64,000 bases of DNA from Lantana camara (Eukaryota; Streptophyta; Magnoliopsida; Lamiales; Verbenaceae). The translations under genes and the position numbers were made by a program. Below the pieces are notes generated by a model. The model saw only the letters and a list, made by a program, of their open reading frames with translations. It made no database searches and had not been told where the DNA came from. The stretch covers positions 20,200,501-20,264,500 of the forward strand of contig CM074858.1 in NCBI GenBank assembly GCA_037501455.1, read 5' to 3'. This document shows positions 55,899-64,000 of the stretch, one piece after another. Positions within the stretch are counted from its first letter, which is position 1; every line of letters begins with the position of its first letter.

Positions 55899-58029
55899 TG
55901 TTAGGAATAGTACCCTAGAAAGCCGATTGGTTATAATCTTCTTTGGGACTTGCCTTATATCACAGACAATCTTTGAATAATACACAATTGATTATTATCG
56001 TAGGCAAACACTTCTTTATATGTAATAGGTTTTTTGTGTGTTTCCATTATGAGCGTATGTTTTAGAACTCCCCTAATCTATAAGGCTGTTAGGGACTTTG
56101 TCATTAGGTGAATGACACATGAAACAAGCCCTAGCTCAAGGCCGCATTAGAAACCACTCCAAGTCGATGAGTCCAACAAATAGTGGGAGTGTTGATTATG
56201 CTCGATTGAGACTTGCACGTGGGATTGCATCCTTAAGAAGGATCATCTTGTTTCATGGGGTGTAAAGTGCATAAGCTGATGCGTACACAATACATGAGGG
56301 TGTTTGTTGTTAGAACGGGTACACTGAGGTGTCCTGCGTGAGAAGATTCCTAAATGGGAAAGAAAGTTTCTACTTCAGGAAGAGAAAACTTCCAGAGTAG
56401 GAAATATCTCACCGGTCAAGGGCGTGAGTAAAGTAATCCTTTGACTTGAGATTCCATTGATGCTTTGTGAGCTAACTTTATAGCCTTTGGTATAAGCTTT
56501 AAAGGATGTCTCATGAGACAACTGATTCAAGGTTTGTGCTGAGACTGCACAAGTGGCACATGGAAGCATATGAGAATCAACAAAGGACCTACACTTGCTT
56601 TAATGCAAAAAGATCTATTATTTCATAAGTTGTTCATATGCCATTCTAAAGCCTCGGCCGAGGTAGTGGATCGAGATATCAAGAAAAAGGTTTCTTGGAT
56701 TGAGACTAAATAGATATGAAGAAATTAGCTTTACGATCGAGATTAGTGGCGCTCTCATTATTCCCATGCCCTAGATCTTAATCGAGAGATGGGATGGTAG
56801 GAGGATCGTACCTCACAGCTGCCATTGACTGAAAGGTTCTTTCAAATATATATTCATTGTTCGGGTAGGGGTCACACACCTGTTGCTAGACTATGGTCAT
56901 GTGATCTGTGAACTAATTAATTGATAAAGTGTATTAATTAATTAGGCTCACTGCTAACTGAAAATGAACCTAGGGGGTCACACAAAAAATGCCAGGTTCA
57001 AAGGGTATTGAAGAAAAGATCAAATAGTTGATCGAAACGAGACCACACATGTAGAAGTACACGTGTGGCACGTGAGCTCAAGTTTGGGCGTGTGGTCCAA
57101 CTGTAAAATTGGACCATGTGTTAATTAATTGGAGAATTAATTATAAAGCCCAAGTATAATTAATTAGAGAATTAATTATCAATCCCTAATATAATTAATT
57201 AAGAGAATTAATTATAAAGCCAAATAAAATTAATTAGAGAATTAATTTAGCCCATTAGAATTAACTAAGAATTAATTCGAAAGCCCTTCAAGGAATTAAT
57301 TAGAGAATTAATTCTAAATATTTAGTTATTAGTTGTTCTAATTTGATTGGAATAAATAAATACTGAATATCTTCTATTTATTATTCTAGTAAATATTAAT
57401 TCTAATATGATTAGAATAAATATTATTGGAATAAGATATTTAATTACTCTTGGAATAATTAAATATTCCTAATTAATTATGAACTTTTTTTTTTTTTAGA
57501 AGAATAATATCTTATCTAGGTAAGAGATTATTACTTGGAGAGAAAGAAAATATAGAAGAAAAATCAAAGTAGGAATCCGATTCCCACAAGACTTGAAGGG
57601 ATCGAACCCTACCCTATATATAGACAAGGGGGTTCAATTTTTTCCTCTTACGCGTGAAAAGGGAATCTACATGGCTTTAAGAATTTTGGAGAATTCTCTT
57701 GCTTTCTTTCTTCTCGTTTCCTGTTTCTTTCTTTACACATGTCATTGTACTAGCATGCTCACTCACATGATTTGAATCTAGGACTGGTGTGGATTACTAC
57801 TCTAGAGGAGACCTATCGTGGAATCTAGGAGAAAGAATCATTTCGAGGGACGAGAGTTGCCATTACCGCATGAAGCGCATTTGAGGGTGGCTCAAAACAT
57901 GTCAAGAAAGCGTCGATTCTCGTAAATTCTTGAATCCCTAAGATTGGAAATAGAAATTGCAAGTCCGATCATGATTTTTGGGAAAAATTTTAAATTTCGG
58001 TGCGCTTTCTGATCTTGTTTTTCCCAACA
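55899..58029 (+). repeat. 3' LTR of copia-5 (2,131 bp)
   Basis: TGTTAGGAATAGTACCCTAG to TTTTTCCCAACA, recognisably homologous to the reverse complement of the copia-1/3 LTRs but strongly diverged. It keeps a weaker G-box pair (CACGTG at 57060 and 57068), a TATATATAG box near 57615, and adds a run of AATTAATTAGAGAATTAATT-type repeats (57120-57320). Confidence 0.85.
57120..57320 (+). repeat. AT-rich short repeat cluster in copia-5 LTR
   Basis: Six to seven degenerate units of about 30-40 bp built on TTAATTAGAGAATTAATT, each a partial palindrome. Confidence 0.8.
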
Positions 58030-58343
58030 GGAGAGAGATACACGATATCAAAAGGGAAGAATAGGGATTGGATAAGATTGATATGATTCAATATTTAGTT
58101 ACTTAAGAATAGTCTTTGAGTAGTTACATATCTTTCCTTTGAGAGTCCTAATAGTTGAGATATCTTCTCTATTTATTGTAAGGGGTTGCATCAGAAACGT
58201 ATTAATAACAAAACTCTTAATTTCCAAGCTTTCTTCTACAATTTCTTCCTCTCTATAGTTCCACGGACCAGTTGGCCTTTTCGGAATTCTCATTCTCATC
58301 TCTGATTTTCCTACGTATCCGAGACTACTCCGAAGTCTCTTCA
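58030..58343 (+). repeat. Left terminal repeat of G, 5' end clipped
   Basis: Aligns with 59434-59749 at roughly 85-90% by eye. It starts GGAGAGAGATAC directly after the copia-5 LTR, without the TGATAT of its partner. Confidence 0.7.
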
Positions 58344-59428
58344 ATGGCGAAATCCGTCGGTGAAATGCGTTTCATAGAATTTCAACATAAATTAGATGTG
58401 CAGATACTTTCCCATACTATGGCTCTGCAGTAACTTAATCAGACAGTCCAGAAATTACAACCTGACTTGACCGTCGTGTTATCTCGTGTAGAAAAAATAC
58501 GGGTAGATTCTGATTTTACTGGCTCGAATCGGATTGGTAAATCTAATTCCACCCTCTTCTCTAATCCTATCAGAAAAATACGAATCGGGGATTCCAAAAT
58601 GTGATGGCACAGATCCCTTGGGGTAGCTTTTTTAGGCACACAAATACTTTATTTTTTACGATGTCCCGGAGGAATCGCGATTGCCCACTGAGGGTCTACT
58701 GCTTGAGGGTCCTGCATAGATTGGTTTTGATGGTGTTAATGCAACAACTTATTGGATTCCTGGAAGGATTTTATCATCAAGTTTAAGCTTTGTTTCCACC
58801 GTCTAAATCATGTGGATTACTTCGGAAAGCTTGCAAAGGTCCAACAGATGGAATCCATTTTGGAGTATCAAACCACTTTTGAGAAGGTTTTGGTTACCCT
58901 AGGAGATGTTTCTAAGGCGAATGTACAATCCCTCTTTCATGATGGACTGAAGCAGCACTTGCAACACGATATTATATTACTAAAACCTAACTCCTTATCG
59001 GTATTTTATGCTTTAGTAAGGAATTGGAAGCCAAACATCAGGCCTGGTCTTCGCCCTTACCTACACGCCAATTGGGTGGACAGAACACCGTGTTGCGAGG
59101 CCCTTCCATGCCAGGGGTGACTCCCTATGCGCCGCCATCCTCGATGCCACGGCTGCCTAACCCGACTCTGAAACAGACGCTATCATCTAACCCATCACCG
59201 AACCCCCCTATCCAGTATTTATCTCGCGTGGAGCGATTAAACCATGATGCAAAGGGGTTAAAGTTTTATAAGGCACGGAAAATGCTACGTAATGGTATAC
59301 AAGAAAAGCAATGGCAGGTTAGCTAGTTAGATCGAAATCTCGATGATGCCACTTGGGGATCGGTGAGTCATATTCGTAAATTTTTTCCCAATTTGCACTT
59401 TAAGGACAAGGTGGTTGTTGATGGGTAA
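58344..59428 (+). pseudogene. gag: Element G gag fused to pol C-terminal tail, broken
   Basis: From ATG 58344 it reads MAKSVGEMRFIEFQ, a coiled-coil-like stretch (QKLQPDLTVVLSRVEK), then CDGTDPLG and FYDVPEESRLP, typical of the opening of plant gypsy Gag. A frameshift leads to DSWKDFIIKFKLCFHRLNH and VQQMESILEYQTTFEKV (58752-59120), the Retrotrans_gag core. A Pro-rich linker follows. The last 100 bp read LDDATWGSVSHIRKFFPNLH and KDKVVVDG, which resembles the very C-terminal tail of chromovirus-type polyproteins. Protease, RT, RNase H and integrase are absent. Several stops and shifts mean no protein is made from it as is. Confidence 0.7.
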
Positions 59429-59433
59429 GGGAG

Positions 59434-59749
59434 TGATATAGAGAGAGATGCACAATATCGAGAGAGAAGAGTAGGGATTAGATAGGATTGATATGATTCA
59501 ATATTTACTAACTTAAGGATAGTCTTCGAGTAGTTATATATCTTTCCTTTGAGAGTCTTGTTAGTCGAGATATCTGCTCTATTTATTGTAAGGGGTTTCC
59601 TAAAAAACGCATCAATAACAAAACTTTTAATTTCCAAGGTATCTTCTGCAATCTCTTCCTCTCTATAGTTCCACAACCCAGTTGATTTTTTCGTAATTCT
59701 CATTCTCATCTCTAATTTTCCTATGAGTCTGAGACTACTTCAAAGTCTC
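59434..59749 (+). repeat. Right terminal repeat of G
   Basis: Begins TGATATAGAGAGAGATGC after GGTAAGGGAG and ends near TCAAAGTCTCTT, where the hAT relic begins. Confidence 0.7.
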
Positions 59750-60911
59750 TTGGGATACATTCGTATCATCCTATGATCATAAACATCTTCATCTTCCTTC
59801 AAATTTTTAGAATTGTGATCTTCCGGTGGCGCCCAAGTCATTTCTTAAAGTTTTGCATAAGATTCCTCTAGATAAGTATCATCAGGATTCATATCCCAGT
59901 TCTTATGGGGACCACCTTTGTAATTATCACTAAACCTTGATTGAAGACGAATATTTGAATGATATCAGCTCTTGAGCAATTAAGTCTATTTCTCTTTACA
60001 TTATGAATGTAAGAGTAAATACTCAATTTCTTTCAGCCGAAAAACTACCTATAGGTTGAGATAAAACTTTCTTTACCACCTCACCTGGTTCTGGATTTTC
60101 AGTCCCATAAAGGAACCACCAATCAATTGCATACATAGTCACTACGTACTTGAGCTGTTGGAAGAGAATAAATTCTTTTTTTTATGTGAAAGGTTTTACA
60201 CTGTACACATAAGAGCTTTTGTCCATCCCTGTTTTAGCTATTTTAGTAGACACTGTCAGTACAACTTTAATAATTTATTTATCTTTATTTAGAGCCTTTC
60301 TTAATGTTCCTCCTGGAGCAGGAGTTTCCCGATTGTTTGAATCATAAAACTTAGGTGTCAATGTAAAACCAAGGCAATGAATGGTGTAGTTCATCTTTGT
60401 CCACCTCTCTTCAATAATTTTCTTCATATCAAAAAAGCATTCTGAATGTTTGTTACCAAGCATCGTATCCATCTTCTCATAAATTTCTCCCGTTTTGGAG
60501 CCTTCACCATCACAAAATTTGATCAACAAATCAATAGGCTTAGTTATTTTTATAATATTTTCAACACCTTCTCAAAAATCATTGTCCATAATTGTGTTAG
60601 CAACCGAAGATCCCATTAATCTCGTTATTTCATCACTATGTTTCATCCATTCTCTCCATGAATTCAGCACAACTGTTGTAGCAAGAGCCTCTCTATAGGT
60701 AACTAACCTTTTAAGAAGAATATAGTGTGAAGCGAATCTAATTTTGGCAACTTTTAGCAATTCGAGTTGCGAATTTACCTAAAATAAAGCTAAAGCATGT
60801 CCATGATTGATAATATACTTCACAATTTGTTTGCAATTCTTGTACTTACTTCTCAACCAATCAAATTTTGATACAAAATCTTTAAAAATCAAATTCAGAG
60901 TATGCGCCGAC
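59750..60911 (-). pseudogene. hAT superfamily transposase relic
   Basis: Reading down the minus strand: AHTLNLIFKDFV and FDWLRSKYKNCKQIVKYI (about 60910-60810), VAKIRFASHYILLKRLVTYR and WREWMKHSDEITRLMGSSV (60760-60572), MLIKFCDGEGSKTGEIYEKM (60529 on), LGFTLTPKFYD, and further down WWFLYGTENPEP and KKVLSQPIGSFSAERN, the C-terminal dimerisation region of hAT transposases. It ends as EDEDVYDHRM at about 59760. The N-terminal BED zinc finger and first catalytic region are missing, replaced by the LINE. Stops and shifts lie near 60560, 60270 and 59985. No terminal inverted repeats are seen. Its likely role was DNA cut-and-paste; now it is a fossil. Confidence 0.88.
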
Positions 60912-61304
60912 CAAAAAACAAAATTCTTCCAATTCTCTCTCTAGGTAGGCGATTCACGACAATCGCCAACTCTTCACCACAGACCACCCAATTTTTAGCG
61001 GCCCAACCGTCGCCCATCACTTTGCCGTCATAGCGGACAGCGGGCTCCACGCTCCCGCCGAGAATCCGTCCACCGCTGCTGCTCACGCTATCGCTCAGAT
61101 TGGTGGTACCCCTGCTCAGACCATCGTGCCTCCTGCACCTCCCACAACCACTATTCATGCAGCAGGCACCTATACTGCTGAACACGTAGGAAACACAGAG
61201 TGTGACGCGTTCCTTCTCCTTGATGAGAAGGCACGCCTCAAAAGTTTTGATTTCTTAACTTTCATGCCGCTAGGTACTATCATCAATTTTAAGGGATAGC
61301 CGGA

Positions 61305-62456
61305 TTGGTGTTTTCTCACGAGGAGTACGAGATCCTCAACAACAGATTCAAGCTTACGCTTGTTGGGAAATTTGCCCACGGTTATCCAACAATGGGCCAG
61401 GTTTGATTTTATTTCTCTAAGATCGACTTCAAGGGAGAGGTACGGCTCAGCCTGTTGAACTGTAACCATGTTCTTATCCGGTGCAGCCATCTTGACGACT
61501 ATGTAAGGCTCTTTATAAAGGAGGTTTGGCACTTTAGGGATTACCCTATGTGTGTGATGAAGTGGTCGCCGGAGTTCAATCTTAACATCGATTCTCCGAT
61601 CACTCCAGCCTGGATTTCTTTCCCGAATTTTCCGTCACGGCTAGTACACAAAGATGGTATCTGGAAATTGGTTACGATCATTGGGAAGGCAATCAGGTGT
61701 GACGAGGCCACGGCTAAAACGGATAATGCTGATGAACCTCGGGTTTATGTGGAATTGGATTTATCTAAACCCCTAAGAAAGTTTGTTCCGATCAAGTATG
61801 GTGATTTGTTTTTCGAGCAAGAAATGAAATTCACCAAATTACCTAGATATGGTAATAAGTGTTGCCGTTTGGGTCATGGAATCAATGAATGCAAGGGCTT
61901 TAACGATCCAGCAGAAGACGATACTCATGAGTTTTTGGAACTTGATAACAATGACCGGGATGGTAATGATAATAATTCACCTAAGGCTCACTTTCAAGAG
62001 AAAAGTGAGAAGCGGAGAACAAACCAACATGAGGGGGTTTGGGTCCTGGCTAAGAAGAATTCGGAGAAGCAACCTCAGGAACCTATTGCCAAGAAGCTGA
62101 AGCATGGTAGGGTCGGAATATTGAAGAAACTTGATAATAATGTGAATAAGTCCATCAGAATTCAGGAGAACAGGTTTGCAGCTCTCAGTGATGACAATAA
62201 TGATACATCCGATTCTGAGGTACCTGCAAAAATTGGAGAACAGTCTGGGTTGGAAGATAAGGAAGCGACCATCGCTAACCAGGAAACATGGAAGATCAAT
62301 GCCAAGGGAAAGGGCACTAAAGATATTCATGATGAGCAGCGGCCTGCGAGTGTCGACAGGTCCGAGGGAAATAAGAACGAGAAGGCAACTTCTCGAGATG
62401 AGGAGGTTGATTTCGATCAATCCCTCAAAATGGATACTAACCTCACACACTTATAG
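61305..62456 (+). pseudogene. LINE ORF1, DUF4283 and defective zinc knuckle
   Basis: The longest open part is 61455-62456, but the domain begins earlier: VFSHEEYEILNNRFKLTLVG and KFAHGYPTMGQV (about 61312-61400), then a stop, then FKGEVRLSLLNCNHVLIRC, VWHFRDYPMCVMKWSPEF and ITPAWISFPNFP. This is the DUF4283 domain of plant LINE ORF1, an RNA-binding chaperone-like protein. The knuckle YGNKCCRLGHGINEC has lost the first Cys of the usual CxxC and the Gly after the second. A charged Lys/Glu/Asp-rich tail follows to 62456. Upstream of 61305 (60950-61300) eroded Ala/Pro/Thr-rich ORF1 or leader remains. Confidence 0.82.
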
Positions 62457-62893
62457 GCTGAGAAACTACTTTACGAATTTAGAGGTGAACAATATTTGAA
62501 AGATTGTGGTAACTATTTGGAGGGACTTAAAACTGCGACACATGTTGGTAACCCCCGAATAATATTGATGGGGCTACGGTAGTTGGGACAAGTAAAGCCA
62601 TCCCTAACTATCCGCTTAATGCTTTAGACAACCAGCCGGTACCCTCTCTCCCTGAGTTAAAAACAAAGAGAAGGCTGTTGAGGGGGATATGTGTTGGACT
62701 CACAGCTCTTGTAGGATGCGAAGCTTGCTGGCGATAGCAATCTTTCACATTCGGACACTGAATCCACTGCTCGCAAGGTTAAGAAGAATGTAAAAGACAA
62801 ACAGCAGCAGCAGCAAGTTGAACCGGGGGTCTTGCGTAGTTGAACCATGGCTTGTGGAGCAAAAGGAAGTCTCAAATCCTCTACATCTTTAAA
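62457..62893 (+). other. Between LINE ORF1 and ORF2, probable eroded ORF1 tail
   Basis: 437 bp with no long frame. A Ser/Asp/Lys-rich reading ending TARKVKKNVKDKQQQQQVEP (about 62768-62830, CAG repeat) looks like the basic end of ORF1 shifted out of frame. A short spacer leads to the ORF2 ATG. Confidence 0.6.
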
Positions 62894-64000
62894 ATGATTG
62901 ATATCTTAATTTGGAATATTAGAGGAATTGGTGACAAAGATGAAAAGTGTTATCTAAGAAATTTGGTTAAAAAAAAAAACCTTCTATGTAAGTTAAATAG
63001 TCACTATATTTGTAGATGATTAGCCTTTGAAAATTTTGTTTCTAATTGTTCTAACCATATTTGGTGTTTTTATAATTCTGATATTAACTTGCTCCCTATC
63101 TTGGATGATGAACAGGTCCTTCACATGAGCTTCAAGCATGCCAATATACCGCGGACTGCTCTTAGCAGTTTCGTTTATACACGCCATACATGGGATCAAA
63201 GGAGGAACTTATGGAGTACTCTCTCGGGACTTGCAACCCCGGATCCTTGGATTGTTGGAGGCGATTTTAACGTAGTTAAGAGTATGGATAAGTTACTACG
63301 TGGTGCAGTGGAGGATTTTAAGGAATATATTGAGGGTTGTGGCTTGGTTGATTTAAACTTTGAAGGAACTAAATACACATGGAATCGTGGTTTGAAATGG
63401 AAATGGTTGGACCGGGTTATGATTTCACCAGGATGGAGTGACCTTGGATTTCAAAGCAGGGTTTTACATTTGGCTAAGCACTTGTCGGACCACTCGCCAA
63501 TGCTAGTCAAAACGAAGATGTCCCAAGAGACTGGTCATCTTCCTTCTGCTTTCAATGTATGTGGGAAAAACACCCGAGCTTCCAGGCGGTTGTTAACAGT
63601 AGGTGGGAAGCTCCTGAGCCTTGCCGCGGGATAAGACGGGTTCAAAATAAGCTGAAACTTTTAAAGGACCACCTCAACGTTTGGAATAAAGATACTTTCG
63701 GGAACATCTTTGATCGCGTACAGGATGACTCGAACCTTGTTAGAGAGGCGGAGCAGCTTTATGAAGTTGATCCCTCAGAGACTAATCTTGTTAGTATGAA
63801 TAAAGCTAGTGCTCATCTTAACTAATTTTTTTGCTATGGAGGAGGATTATTGGCGTCAAAAGTCGGCTAGTAAATGGTTTGAGAAAGGTGAAAGAAATAG
63901 TAAGTATTTCCATAGTATTGCTAAGAAAAAGAAAGTCCGCAACCGAATTCACTCCATTCGTGATGGCCTCGTGGTCATTGATAATCAGCAGGACATGCAA
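62894..64000 (+). pseudogene. LINE ORF2: AP endonuclease and linker before RT, frameshifted
   Basis: ATG at 62894 gives MIDILIWNIRGIGDK, the typical opening of the plant L1 endonuclease, then an indel in an A-run (62967-62980) and a stop. The frame resumes in IWCFYNSDINLLPILDDEQ and FVYTRHTWDQRRNLWSTLSG, with IVGGDFNVV (metal-binding Asp-Asn), YTWNR, LDRVMISPGWS and SDHSPML (catalytic His). The frame shifts near 63560 into WEKHPSFQAVV and NKLKLLKDHLNVWNKDTFGN, and again near 63820 into EEDYWRQKSASKWFEKGERN, the block just before RT. The endonuclease nicks target DNA to prime reverse transcription. At least three shifts disable it. Confidence 0.88.

Larger units (their letters stand above)
58030..59749 (+). 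mobile_element. Short gypsy derivative G with gag and C-terminal pol tail only
   Basis: Two direct repeats of about 315 bp (58030-58343 and 59434-59749) bracket a 1.1-kb interior. The second begins TGATATAGAG after a purine run (GGTAAGGGAG). The first lacks its initial few bases, where copia-5 ends. The interior is a broken gypsy gag joined to what looks like the extreme end of a gypsy pol. No primer site is obvious between repeat and gag ATG, which is odd. It resembles gag-only terminal-repeat elements or a plain internal deletion product. Confidence 0.65.
60912..64000 (+). mobile_element. L1-type LINE, 5' part (continues past the window)
   Basis: A non-LTR retrotransposon with ORF1 (DUF4283 and zinc knuckle) and ORF2 starting with an AP endonuclease, in plant L1 order. 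The left limit is set where the hAT relic stops; I cannot confirm a 5' end or target duplication. RT and the poly(A) tail lie beyond 64000. Confidence 0.85.

Noticed and set aside
58099..58344. Minus-strand frames in both terminal repeats of G (also 59368-59709)
   Set aside because: Their similarity simply reflects the terminal repeats; they are antisense to gag and have no domain.

Overview
This window looks like repeat-dense plant nuclear DNA, probably from a flowering plant and plausibly a eudicot. It is AT-rich, and essentially every kilobase can be assigned to a transposable element: Ty1/copia and Ty3/gypsy LTR retrotransposons primed by initiator tRNA-Met, a plant L1-type LINE, a hAT transposase relic and a non-autonomous hAT element. 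I found no ordinary host gene, tRNA, rRNA or CRISPR array. Nearly all coding regions are broken retrotransposon genes.

Layout. (1) 1-14226: gypsy-like element D (3' part only, 4.2-kb 3' LTR). Nested inside it is a complete non-autonomous element E (150-8680) with two 2,699-bp LTRs and a GAACA target duplication. D itself sits in the 5' leader of copia element alpha. (2) 14227-20946: 5' half of copia alpha (+), leader and gag/protease, interrupted by a 3.3-kb solo LTR F flanked by ATAAG. (3) 20947-22490: 3' part of gypsy element beta (+). (4) 22491-29904: gypsy element A (-), with gag, eroded pol and an internal 1.18-kb hAT-type element. (5) 29905-39952: copia-1 (-), two LTRs, broken gag-pol. 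(6) 39953-41941: IN-RT part of copia alpha, now on the minus strand. (7) 41942-55602: 5' part of gypsy beta (-), into which a complete young copia-3 (42037-52123, GAAGT duplication, two 1,931-bp LTRs) inserted. (8) 55603-58029: 3' end of a fifth, older copia element. (9) 58030-59749: a short gypsy derivative that keeps gag and the extreme C-terminus of pol. (10) 59750-60911: hAT transposase relic (-). (11) 60912-64000: L1-type LINE with ORF1 and the start of ORF2.

The arrangement of regions 2, 3, 6 and 7 is best explained by an inversion of about 21 kb (20947-41941). Flipping that block back rejoins copia alpha into one plus-strand element and gypsy beta into one minus-strand element.

The most unusual signals are cis-structures rather than proteins. 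Elements D and E carry an array of tandem hairpins upstream of the polypurine tract, with conserved loops and co-varying stems. The LTRs of E and of A/beta carry arrays of palindromes sharing an AACGGCCGTT core. Four long-LTR families have splice-donor and acceptor-like pairs at matching places inside the LTR. The copia leaders contain a four-fold motif and a GC-rich variable island, and the copia LTRs carry G-box arrays and a palindromic core promoter. All boundaries were read by eye from terminal TG...CA, target duplications, primer-binding sites and comparison among copies inside the window. Family lineage names are inference.
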